Source: Strix aluco (taxonomy: Eukaryota; Chordata; Aves; Strigiformes; Strigidae). From it: 64,000 bases of DNA. The notes beneath the pieces were generated by a model, which was not told where the DNA came from, did no database searches, and worked only from the letters and a program-made list of their open reading frames with translations. The translations under genes were made by a program, and so were the position numbers. Positions 24,878 through 35,600 of this stretch are shown here, in pieces; positions within the stretch are counted from its first letter, which is position 1, and each line of letters starts with the position of its first letter. The stretch spans positions 3,844,001-3,908,000 of the forward strand of contig NC_133942.1 of NCBI RefSeq assembly GCF_031877795.1, in the 5' to 3' direction.

Positions 24878-25770
24878 CCCTCAGCAGGTCTGCCAACAAC
24901 ACCGAGCTGTGTGGTGCGGTCACATGCTGGAGGGAAGGGATGTGCCATCCAGAGGGACCTGGACAGGCTGGAGAAGTGGGTCTGTGCAAACCTCATGGAG
25001 TTCAGCAAGGCCAAGGGCAAGGTCCTGCCCATGGGTCGGGGCAATCCCAAGCACAAATACAGGCTGGGCCATGAGTAGATTGAGAGCAGCTGCAAGGAGA
25101 AAGACCTGGGGGTGTTGGTTGATGAGAAGCTCAACATGACCCAGCAATGTGCACTCACAGCCCAGAAAGCCAACTGTACCCTGGGCTGCATCAAGAGCAG
25201 TGTGGCCAGCAGGTTGAGGGAGGGGATTCTCCCCCTCTGCTCCACTCTCGTGAGACCCCCCCTGCAGTGCTGTGGGGCCCCCAACATAAGAAAGACATGG
25301 ACCTGCTCAAGTGGGTCCAGAGGAGACCACAAAGATGCTCGGGGGACTGGAGCACCTCCCTTATGGGGACAGGCTGAGAGAGTTGGGGGGTTCAGCTGGA
25401 GAAGAGAAGGCACCAGGGACACCTTAGAGCAGCCTCCCAGGACTTAAAGAGGACTACAGGAAAGGCGGGGAGGGACTTTTTACAAGGGCGTGTAGTGACA
25501 GGACAAGGGTTAATGGCTTTAAACTGAAAGAGGGAAGATCTAGGTTAGATATAAGGAAGAAATTCTTTACTGTGTGGATGATGAGACACTGGCACAGGTT
25601 GCCCAGAGAAGCTGTGGCTGCCCCCTCCCTGGCAGGGTTCAAGGCCAGGTTGGACGGGGCTTTGGGCAACCTGGGCTAGTGGAAGGTGTCCCTGCCCATG
25701 GCAGGGGGGTTGGGACTGGATGATCTTTAAGGTCCCTTCCAACCCAAACTGTCTTATGATTCTATGATGC
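24878..25770 (+). mobile_element. CR1 LINE, 5'-truncated, well preserved 3' part
   Basis: On the plus strand this follows the avian CR1 consensus closely. It opens with the 'accgagctgtgtggtgcggt' region of the reverse transcriptase C-terminus and passes through 'agctcaacatgacccagcaatg', then the 3' UTR 'gcctgcccatggcaggggggttgg' type segment. It ends with 'aaggtcccttccaacc' and the tail octamers 'ttatgattctatgatg'. About 0.9 kb of the roughly 4.5-kb element remains. The ORF is interrupted by stops and indels, so it cannot move on its own. Confidence 0.95.
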
Positions 25771-26543
25771 GATAAAGTCATGGCCACTGCTGCTGGTACT
25801 AAGAACTCACAGTAACCTGAAAGTCAACGACAACCCTAAGATGTTTTCTCCATGCAGGCCAACTCTGTACCACTTCCAGAGAAGCAGCACTAAGAGCTGT
25901 GTGCACAGCTTTTTCCCTGCTGCCTTGGGGGAACATCCAGAAAATAACAAGTACTTCCAGCACTTGTTACCAGTATCCATGATTTCCAAGTTGCCAACAG
26001 CCAGTGACGTGGACTGAGACCTTGCTCCTCATGACCCCCCAGCACCAGTCCCTAAGGCTGGTAGGCCCCATAAGACCCTCTCAGATCAGACCCTGTCTGC
26101 TTTCTGGTGGGGCTGGCAGATCTCCTGAGAAACTCCAGCACACCCTGCGTGAGCTCAGTTGGTGGTGGACAGAGGACTGTCTGTGCTGTCTTTGACAGCA
26201 GAGAAGGGAGGACAGCAGGTACCCACCTCATCAAGAGAGCAGGAGGGGTGCCATGCTGTCACCCTTGAGCAACCAACCCAGTCCTCAGCAGGATGCCCAG
26301 GACAGCAAGAGGATGAAGGGCAGACGAAAATACATCGACCGTGGTGCGGCATGCCGTGAAAGTCAGCAGTGGATGCACCAGCCATTTGGCTTTGGCACAT
26401 TGGCGCACGCTAGCATCCTCCCTTTTCCTGTTGAAACACCAGTCCTGGGCGAGCAGCACAGAGATTTGGCCCCCAGGAAGGTTCAGGAGTTCCCACTCAC
26501 TCCTGTGACCCAGAGGAGGATGAAAGGAGTGAGTCAATCACAA

Positions 26544-26599
26544 TGAAGCCCAGCGGATGAAGCCCACCAGGTGAAGCCCAGCGGATGGAGCCCACCAGC
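26544..26599. repeat. 14-bp minisatellite, four units
   Basis: Four consecutive 14-bp units alternate between tgaagcccagcgga and tgaagcccaccagg types, so the higher-order period is 28 bp. Confidence 0.93.
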
Positions 26600-29500
26600 A
26601 TGCTTGCTCTGCCGTGACTCGAGAGCATGGGAAATGGAGGGAAGGGGAGAGCTGTGGGTTCCCATAGCAGGACAAACACCCTGGAGACTCCAATCCTTCT
26701 GCATCACAGAGGAAAAGTTGGGATTTCTCCTGTTTTGAGTGCCCCGAACCAAGGGAGCAGGACAGTTTGGATGTGTTTGGAGACACTTCTAGGTTTTTAT
26801 CAGGGGCTGGTCTTTCCCTGCTTTCCCTGTCCCAGGGGCCTGGGTTGCTGCAGCTGGTTTTTTCCTCTTGGTCTCTTGTCCAGCAGCTGTACAGTCTGTG
26901 CCTGGTCGAGCTCTGCAAGTCCAGTGGTTTGCATCTGCTCCCTCCAGGCACTCCGACTTGCTCAGCCCTTCCCGAGCTAATCTCCTGGTGCCATCTGCCG
27001 TCAGACTCAACACCATCGTCGGGTTGTGGGGATGCTCCCAGCCATCTCCATCCTCAACCTCACTTGCAAAAAGAGCTGGACCAGGTAGCCCACTGCCAAG
27101 CTCGGGTGACCCCCGTTGCCCCGTGCCTAGTAAAGAGCTGAATGTGTCATTGATATGTCATCACATAAGACTATTATATTTTCTTCTTTTTTAGTTAAAT
27201 GTGTAATACCAGAAGCTATGCATTGGGAGAGGCACCCAGAAGAGGGAGGTCTGCAGCCTCAGGGGTTTCCCAGGCTCAGGTGGACCAAGTCACAACTGGC
27301 CTGAGTCAGTGCTGGTGTCGGTCCCACCACAGTCACGCTGGGCTATGGACACTGCCCCTCCCCACCCCGGCAAGAGCACTGAGATTCAGTCTATTTTTGG
27401 TAACAGTGCTATAGCTGACCAGAAAAGTAAAAAGATTTTCCTCTGTTAATACAGAGTTTCTTTGTCTGAAGTACCTACACTCTCCCCATCCTGAGGGGGA
27501 GAGGAAGGTGCAAGACAAAATCTATGTGTGTTTTCTCCACTGTCCCAATCTGCAGCCTCCTGTTCAGCTCCTGTTTGGGAAAGTGTCCTGGTGGCGTGTG
27601 CTCAGGTCTCGGATGCCATCTCCTGGCTTTCCCTCTGTACTGTGCGTTGCGTTGACGCGCTGTGACTCCACACAGACCCGCAGGACCTTTCCCATCACAC
27701 TGTCAGAAATAACAGGTTCAGAGCGGCTTTTATTCTTTGAGGATCTGGCCCAATCCCACGTTATTTTTGAATCAGGATGGTGGTAACTCCTCTAATAACC
27801 TCCATCAACCGCTTGCTATTACAATATTACAGGCTTCTGTGCAGGATCCCATCGCAGCAGCACCTTGACTCCCAAAGCCCCTCTGGGCTGTGATCCATCG
27901 CTTTGGGGGTGGGTCCTGCTACCTCTCACCTTTCACCAGCAGTTATTGTGCAGGGTGTATTTTTGTCTCTACAAACTTGTATGGCCCCTGTGCACCTGTG
28001 TTTTTCTGTGCTTGCTGTTTGGGGTATTGGGATGCCACTTCCAAGTCTCTACAGAATTTGTGCTGGGTTGGGGAATAATTTAACAAGTGGGTGATTGGCA
28101 GGGGGATAGAAAATGTTATTTTTTCATATCCAAACCTGGCAGGTAAGCAAAACTCATGAGAGGGGGCACTGTGCAATAAGGAAATGCAAGATAAGGAGCA
28201 GACAGCTCCCTGCTTGGCCTCCATCATTTCCTAGCTCTTTCTGCCCTCCTGGTGATGTTTCTGGCCTGGGTAAGCCTACTTACACACCCGCCAGCCAAGC
28301 CTGCCTCTTCCAGAGTTGTGCTACCAAGTTCATCCATCATCAAGCAGCTTGGCCATTCGTTTTGTTTGGCCACGTGCCACGGCTGGGCTGGGGCTCCACG
28401 GAGCTGGTACATGTGATGCTCCCTGCCTGCAGCGGACCTGCTCCTCATCCCCACGGGGCTGGACCACGCACATTTGCCAGTGAAATCCCAGCAACATTAC
28501 GTGGGCTGCAGCTTCTTGGAAGTCATTTGGGAGCAGTAGCTGCTAAAGCCTGATGCAGCATGGATCCGGGGCTATCTGAGAGATCTCCTCATGGCTGTGG
28601 CTGTTGGTGTCTGCCCAATGGACAAACAACCGGGAGGATATCAGTGGTCTTCAAAAAGGTCTTCAACCATGAAAGACTTCAGCCTCAGCTCGGAGGGATG
28701 CCTTGGGGAAAGGAGATGATGGCAGAGGCTCTTCTCCCTGCGCTGCCAGTGCAGACCAGCAGATGGAAGTTTCTGGGGTTTGCAGGAGCCATTTCCATCC
28801 TTTGCAAAGCCATTTGAATCTCTCTTCATCTTATTCGCCATAGAAACGAGCTGACGGCACCAGCTTACGCAACCCACACAGCTGAGCTGCATCCGGGTAC
28901 CCTTCATCATCAGCCAAGGTGTGCAGAACCACGAGGAGAGCATCAGCGCCGCGAGGCACTCCCGGCCTCGGAGACAGGAGCGCTGCAGTCTCTTGCGACC
29001 AGCAGGCCCCTGGATGAATGCAGGTGTTAAATGACCTGCCTCCTTTCCTACGTCTCTGGTTTTAAGCAGGGACTGAGTTTTGCATCTGGCCTCCCTGAAG
29101 ACGCCCTGGCCTGCTGCAAGCGTGTCTCATCAGTTCAAATGGGGGCCCAAGCCGGCTCCATAGCAGCTTGTCCAGTGCAGCCATGCCAAGAGGCCTTTTT
29201 GCAGCAGAACAGCTGGATTTTCTGTTTCCAAAGTGCTCCTTGCTGCAGTGTCTGGACCACACGCTGTGGCAGAGCACAGCACTTTCAGGAGAAAATGGTC
29301 CAAAAGCTCTCAGATTGATTTATTTTTTGTCCCACCTTCAAAACAAGGAACAGAGAGGGGGAGTTTCCAGTAAAATTTAAACTGAAAGTGTACCAAAACC
29401 AGCTTTTTTCCCTATTCCTTCTTCTTCCAGCCTGAATGCCACCTCGTCTCTTCTCTGGCCTCTTTGTCCTGTGGCCACTGGCTGACAGGTCCAGCCAGGG

Positions 29501-30087
29501 ACCGAAGGACCTGGGTGCCAGCAACCTGCACCCTTTTTCCTGGCGATGCCATCGGGCTGTGCCCCATCCCGAGCCACCCACCATCCTGGAGCTCCATCCC
29601 ACCCACAGACCGGGGACATTCCCCGTCCCCAAATCGCTGCCCAGAGAGCCTCCCCTTGAGTAGGGCACAAGTGGGAGCAGCCTGGGAGGGGCAGGGGCAT
29701 TGCACTCCTGCACGAGCAGACACAGGCGGACAGAGGCAGCCAGTGCACACGTGTGTGCACACACACCTTCGTCATGCTCACACCAGCCAGGGAGGGGGAC
29801 TCCCAGGGACCCTTGGAGCAGTCGTGACCTACTTTAGCTCCGAGGCGAGCCGTGTTGCATGGGTCCCAGTGTAAAAGCTTAATAGAGCCGGGAGTAAATT
29901 ATTCATTGCCTGGCCATGTTAATGCATGTGCTAAAGGCTTTTTTTTAAAAAAAAAAAAAAATATCTCCTCTATAATTTAAAGCCTTGCACGCTCCCATCA
30001 CCAGGCCCTGACTGCTCTTCTGGGTGTTTCTGCTTAGGTGAGCAGAGCTGCAAGATGAGGACAGACCCGGCAGGGGAGAGCCAGCCT

Positions 30088-30184
30088 GGCAGGAGCTGGG
30101 ATGGAGCGAGGCAGGAGCTGGGATGGAGGGAGGCAGGAGCTGGGATGGAGGGAGGCAGGAGCTGGGATGGAGGGAGGCAGGAGC
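30088..30184. repeat. 22-bp minisatellite, about 4.4 units
   Basis: The unit ggcaggagctgggatggaggga is repeated almost perfectly four times, plus a 9-bp partial unit. Only one base (c for g) differs in the first unit. Such high identity suggests recent or ongoing copy-number change. Confidence 0.95.
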
Positions 30185-31169
30185 GAGCTTTGCCTGGACC
30201 GCGGGCGGGGGGATCCCGTGGGGAAGGGGCTGGCAGTGCTGCTCTGGCTCAGGCAGCCTGCGGCCCCGCAGCGAGTCACTTCCCGGAGCGGCAGAGCTCA
30301 GCAGAGTCCATTCCCAGGCACAGTGGCCAGCAGGGCTATTTTTAGACCTGCCTTTTGCTTTTTCTTGTTTTTTTTTTTTTTTTTTTTCTTCCCCCTGCTC
30401 CTCGCCTTTGCTCAGTACTGCCCTTAAAGCCCTGTGGAGAGAGGAAAATACTGATCCCTGGGGTGGGAAGCTGCGTGGGAGGGCTTTAGGAGCACCCCAT
30501 CACAGAGACTTGCTGAGCCGAGCCATGGGGAGCCCCTTTGGCACATCAGGGAGATGGCCCAGGACACCCCGCTTGGATTTCAGCAAGCTGCCTCCAGTGC
30601 ATCTGCAGGCAGCCCCTGCTGTATCATCTCGCCAGGAAAAGCAGCCCCTGCCCCAGGGCTGCAGCTCCCACAGCTGCTTTAGCAGGTACAGATAAGGCCA
30701 CAAAAAAGATGTCGGCAGCCCCAGCCAGGGTGCCTGGCCCACGAGGAGGAGCTGGGCAGGCACTGGGCCACGGTGCAGCTGCAGAGGACGTTTGCCTTCT
30801 ATGGACATCTCTCCTCGCTGCGCCGCTGGCAGGGAGAAAGGAGAGGCCCTCAGGCACTGCAGGCATGGGGGGGGGGAACAAAAAAACACACCCAAAAAAG
30901 CTCATGGTTGCCCTCTTCGAGGCCTCCAGAAGGTTCAGCATCAACAGCCCCTTCAACACGTGCCAGTGCAGGCAAGGACTTGCCCTTCTCCTATGGGGAG
31001 GAGATGCCCTAACCCCACTCACGATCCTCAGCAGCGCCGCAGCCCAGCCTGCAGGGCAGGGCTGGGAGGGTGGGGGTCACACCAAGCCCAAAGCATCCCA
31101 ACCCAGCCCCAGAAAAACAACAAAACAAACACAACTGACCACAGAAAAAGAGTCACAGCAGCCTCTGAG

Positions 31170-31203
31170 TATATTTTTTTTTTTTGGTTGCATTTCATAT
31201 ATT
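31170..31203 (-). terminator. RBPMS2: Candidate RBPMS2 polyadenylation site
   Basis: On the minus strand the order is AATATA, about 15 nt, a run of A, then GT/T-rich sequence. AATATA is a known weak variant of AATAAA. Exact cleavage cannot be fixed from sequence alone. Confidence 0.4.
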
Positions 31204-32629
31204 ATCCAGTTTCACATTCTCATAGGATCAGCAATTATATAGCAACTTACTCTCAAATCTTTTAATACAAGCGAGACAGCCATGGTCGCATAATACTTAA
31301 AGCACTTCAATACCAAGCAAAAAGATGCTAAAACAAAAATTGCACAATTTCTTGTTTACTATGCCTGACTGAATCATTGTTACAGAAGACAACCCTTCTC
31401 TTTCAAGCTTTTAACTAAACCTTAACTTATCTTACAGGATTACAATTTCTCTTTAATAATAATAATAATTAATTGCACACAACACACAAGAAATTCTTTA
31501 TGATGCATAAATATTTCCTTATTACACATGGTACAAAAATACTCGTACTTTTTTTTTTTGTTCGGTATTCCCATAAGGATGGCTGATTATTTGGCAGGAC
31601 TGGATGCTCTCCAATCAGAAGGATGTGGAAACAAAAAAAAGAGGTTAGATATTTTACAGTCGTTCTATATATAGTCTGAAGAAGAAGAAAAAAAATAATA
31701 TTAACCCTGACTTTAAAACCGGAGAAGAATGGATGAGAACAGAAACCCAGTGCATCGTACTTGGAAAAAAAAAAAAAACAGCAAACCATTTTTCAAATTT
31801 TTCTGGTTGTACTGGGAAGGGGAGGGCAGAGGTGGGAGAAGGGGTGAGACAAGGACAGTTAGTATTTCTCAAAGCCAAGTCTTCACCGAAGCAAGATGAA
31901 AACCTTGATGGATCAATCCATTGGGCCAAGACCTGTTGCTAACGGTTACACAAACGCTAGAACAAACAAACTTACATTCACACATACACAAGTTAAGTGT
32001 TTTAATTCATGCCAGAAAACATGCAAAACCCATTGCCTTTCATTTCCTTCAGCCGAGCCTCCGGGGCAGGGCAAGCCCAGGGAAGCCCGGGACCAAGACC
32101 CCCCGGCTGGGTTTCGGCACAGCTGGACAGCAAAGCTCAGTCGGGGAGGATGTCCTGGGGATGGAGGGAGGGACGGAGGGATGGACGGAGGGATGGACGA
32201 GTGGAGGCAGCCCACGGCCTGTAGCGAGGGGCCGCAGCGGCTTCACAGTCCGGGGAGGGGGAAACACGCAGGGGGTGGGTGCCTTGTCTGCTGGCCGCAA
32301 ACCAAACCAAGAGGAGTCGGAGCGATCATCCCTGGCACATCCCTCCGCGGAGAGGCCGGGAGGAGGAACACAAGCTGAGGAGAGACGCTGCAGGAGAGGA
32401 GCGGCAGTGAGCGGGGCTGGCTGGATCCACTTCCCAAACAGCACCCGCAGCCCCTTCCCCACCCCAGGGCTTGGTGGGTCTCCCTGCTCCCACCAAGGTG
32501 GATTCGGCCCCATCACCCATCCATGTCACCCAACTGCATCCTTGGGTGGATGCAGGGGGCTGAGCCCGAGCTTCCATCCCTCCTCCCCAAGGACCCAGCT
32601 CCGAGAGTGATTAATTACTTACTAACAAA
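31175..32629 (-). other. RBPMS2: RBPMS2 3' UTR (inferred)
   Basis: Sequence after the stop codon (32,632-32,630, minus strand) becomes strongly AT-rich toward 31,200, unlike the flanking intergenic DNA. The proposed end rests on three signs on the minus strand: an AATATA hexamer variant (plus-strand 31,198-31,203), an A-run just after it, and a GT/T-rich stretch beyond (about 31,100-31,160) like a downstream element. No canonical AATAAA is near. ATTAAA occurs at about 31,260 and could be an alternative signal. The purine-rich tandem repeat at 32,161-32,199 lies inside. Confidence 0.55.
32161..32199. repeat. 12-bp purine-rich tandem repeat in RBPMS2 3' UTR
   Basis: ggacggagggat is repeated twice exactly, with degenerate copies on both sides. 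It would read as a pyrimidine-rich (CCATCC-type) tract in the RBPMS2 transcript. Confidence 0.85.
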
Positions 32630-32692
32630 CTAACAAAACTGACGAGACTTCCATCCTTGCTGAGTAGCTTCAGAGGGAGGATACCAGCGCAT
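32630..32692 (-). CDS. RBPMS2: RBPMS2 coding exon 7 (C-terminus and stop)
   Basis: The exon is 63 nt, with a ttccag acceptor, encoding [20 protein letters not shown] followed by TAG. It matches the conserved RBPMS2 C-terminal end and lies 11 kb downstream of exon 6. Confidence 0.97.
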   Translation of the reverse strand: MRWYPPSEATQQGWKSRQFC

Positions 32693-35600
32693 CTGGAAAA
32701 GAAAGCCACACCAGAGGTCCATGATCCAGGGTTATTTCAACCAGAGCCCAAACCTTCAGCTCCTTCAGGCAAGGTCCACTGAGTAAAGATGTCTCCAGCA
32801 TGGGAAAGGAGGCTCCAGGGTGAGCCCTAAACACTGTTCAAGTAGCATCCCAACCTGGGGCTGCACCTTGCTGGCACTAACCCACATGTCAGCCCCACAG
32901 TGGCCAGCTCTGCTGGCTCATGCAAGGACAGGCTCTGGGCTCTGGGACCCAGCCAGGCCCTCCTTTAAGGAGCACAGCAGGATCCCACACATCTAAGAAG
33001 GAAGCTAGCACCCCATTTCAGAGCTTGCCTCAACATCTCAAGTACTTTCTGCCTATTGGCATAACCAGAACACAGCCCCCAAATTCACACTCGTGCCTGT
33101 CCCAGCTCACTACAACACCAGTCAAGCTAGGAAAGCTCCTCACCACCAAGCTATCTATGACGTTTACCACTGCAGAAGTGTGCGCGAGGAGGGGCTGTTC
33201 CCCCCCAGCATGCTCCCATTCCCCCACACACCCCAAGTTTACATCTTTCCCCCTATTAAGGCTCAGGCAGGGCAGAGGAGGCTCACTTAGGGCATGCAGC
33301 ACCCCAAGGTGGTGGCCACTCTGCCCTCAGCCAGCAAAAGGAGGCATCTCAAGAGCACATATTTAAACCAGACAACCTCTACATGACACACATGGGGTAA
33401 GAACTGGCTCATCCACCACGGAAGAGACCCATTAAGTTTTCTAAGCCACAACCCAGCCATCAGAAGAGGCTCCAGGCAAATCACATCATGGGAAGAACTT
33501 GATAGAGCTGCAAACCAGCAAAACTTGAGGGCTTCCCTCGCAGGTCACCGCTGCCACATCTACTGTTCAGGCATGCTCCTTGCCAAGGAGGGACTGCTGC
33601 ATGGGGACCCAATGAGCAGACATGGGAACAGTGCCTGAACAGACACCTTCCAGCCTGTCAGTAGACACAGCAAGCTGGCAACATCCAGTAGAATAGCATC
33701 AGACATCCAGATGCTCCCATTTGGTCTGCAAGACTGGTATGTCAGACTGAGCTGAGTTACCAGCTTCGTGCCCAAGAACAGTGGGAGATGAGCCTGTGCA
33801 CTTGACTGAGCACAGATCCAGCAGCAGGAACAGCTCACAGAGCTCAGTCCTGCTGCTGTTTGCAAAGGGAGGTGAAACACAACGGCTATCCCCACTCTCC
33901 TCCCTCCCCAGCTGGTGGGAGGAGAGCACAGCCTCAGTAAGGACAGGCATCAAGAGCAGCAGGTATGTTCAGGGCTCCGGATACCAGCAGAACAGTGGAC
34001 TTTAAGATGGGTAGAAGAGGCAGAAAACCCCTTAGATCCAGCGTGACCTGTTCCCCTTGCCAGACCATCCTGGCACGGTTGTCCCCTTGCCTGAACAAGT
34101 CTGACTAGACGCTCCCCTTCCAAGCACATGGACAACTCTAGGGCTAGAGGAAATAAACAGTATTCCCAGACCAGCTCCAAGCCCCATGCGTGTCTCTGTC
34201 CCACTAAGAGGGACCCTTGGTTGAGAACAGGCAGACTTTCTTGAATCAAGGTCCCAAGTCAGTTGGGCAAAGGAAAAGTTGCAGCCACAGCCAAAGCATC
34301 TGGTTTGGCAGAGGCTTTACAGCTCATCTAACCCCTCCGTGGCTGTGTCCTGCAAGGGCAATCCTGCCAGCCTCTAACAGGGCTCTTGCCAGAGTCAGGT
34401 CTCCCCTGCAGGCTGCAAGCATGCAAGAGACATCAAGAAAGCCACTCTAGATTGAGATGAGAGCTGGCAACAAGGGGGAAACAGGAGCTGACTATTTCCT
34501 AACTACCTATCAGGCAGCACACTGCCCAACTGATGCCCTGGATGACACGTGCAATGCGAGTCTTGCTGCAAAGTTACCCAGGAGTGGAGATGTAGACCTG
34601 TGTCCCCAACCCCAGCTGCAAGAGACCTCCAGAAGCTGCACACAGGTCTTCAGAAGAGACAGAGCTGAAGACCAGGACACCCAGAGCCTCAGTGACAGCC
34701 CTTGGATTACTCTCCAAGCTAGGCACATCCTCAGTGGGTCCCTTCAAACCCTACCCACTTTACCCCCGTAAGAAGCAGAAGTCTGACACCCAATGGAGGT
34801 GTAAAGCCAGAGGCTTTGCATTCAATCCTTCATGCAGAGACATGCAGCAAACTGCCAAGACCTTGACACAGCTGCGTCATTTCAGGAGCTGGAGGGGACA
34901 ATAAGCACGTGCCTCCCAGAAAGCACAACTGCCTGTGATAGCCGAGTCCTCCCTCCACCAGCACAAGGGCTGCAATGCCAGTAACTGAACAGCCCCAGGC
35001 ATGAGCTCAGGGACCTCAAGTACCTCTTGTGATGGCTTCTACAGGGAGAAGCCCTACAAGAGTTTGCAGAGGTTCTGTCCTAGCAGGATCTTCTTCTCAT
35101 CAGCTCAGATCTGCTGGATCCCAGGCTCCTGTTCAGGCACCAGCACCACACTTGAAGTAGCTGTAGCCAGGTTGGTCTCCTGGGCTGGTCAGACTCCTTG
35201 CCAGACACCTTCACAAGGCAAGTAGGTGCCACCAAGTCAGCTCCCAGCTGGCCCCATAGCTTGCTCCATGACACAGCAGCCAGCTGTATCCCAGTCAGTC
35301 CAGCCTTGGGCAGAGGGAATCGAAGGTGTGGACACTACCAAGACCCTCCCTCCCCATTGAGGGGTCCCATCTAGTGCCACGATCAAAGGGCTTAGTGCCA
35401 CATACACAATGCCATCACTTCTCAGTTGGCCTGTGAAAGGGACCCAGCTCAGCTGCATCCTTGCTCCCCAGCCTGAGGCCACCACACTGCTCTGGGGCTC
35501 AGTTATCTCCTTGCACTGACACAGGCCATGGAAGGCTCCCAGCCTGGTGCAGGCAGTGGCATCACGGACACCTTATAGTGCCACCACAGCAGCTGCCAGT

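Larger units (their letters stand above)
25771..31174. other. Intergenic DNA downstream of RBPMS2
   Basis: No gene was recognised. The region contains a 14-bp minisatellite (26,544-26,599), a T/A homopolymer junction at about 29,939-29,961, a 22-bp minisatellite (30,088-30,184), a poly-T run (about 30,365-30,388) and a single perfect MEF2-type site CTATTTTTAG at 30,336-30,345. Confidence 0.55.

Noticed and set aside
24346..25447. ORFs of 242, 222 and 111 codons near 25 kb
   Set aside because: They overlap the CR1 element and its reverse complement. They are LINE remnants or shadows, not host genes.
30336..30345. Perfect MEF2-type site CTATTTTTAG
   Set aside because: The degenerate MEF2 consensus is expected several times in 64 kb, and there is no clustering with other muscle motifs.
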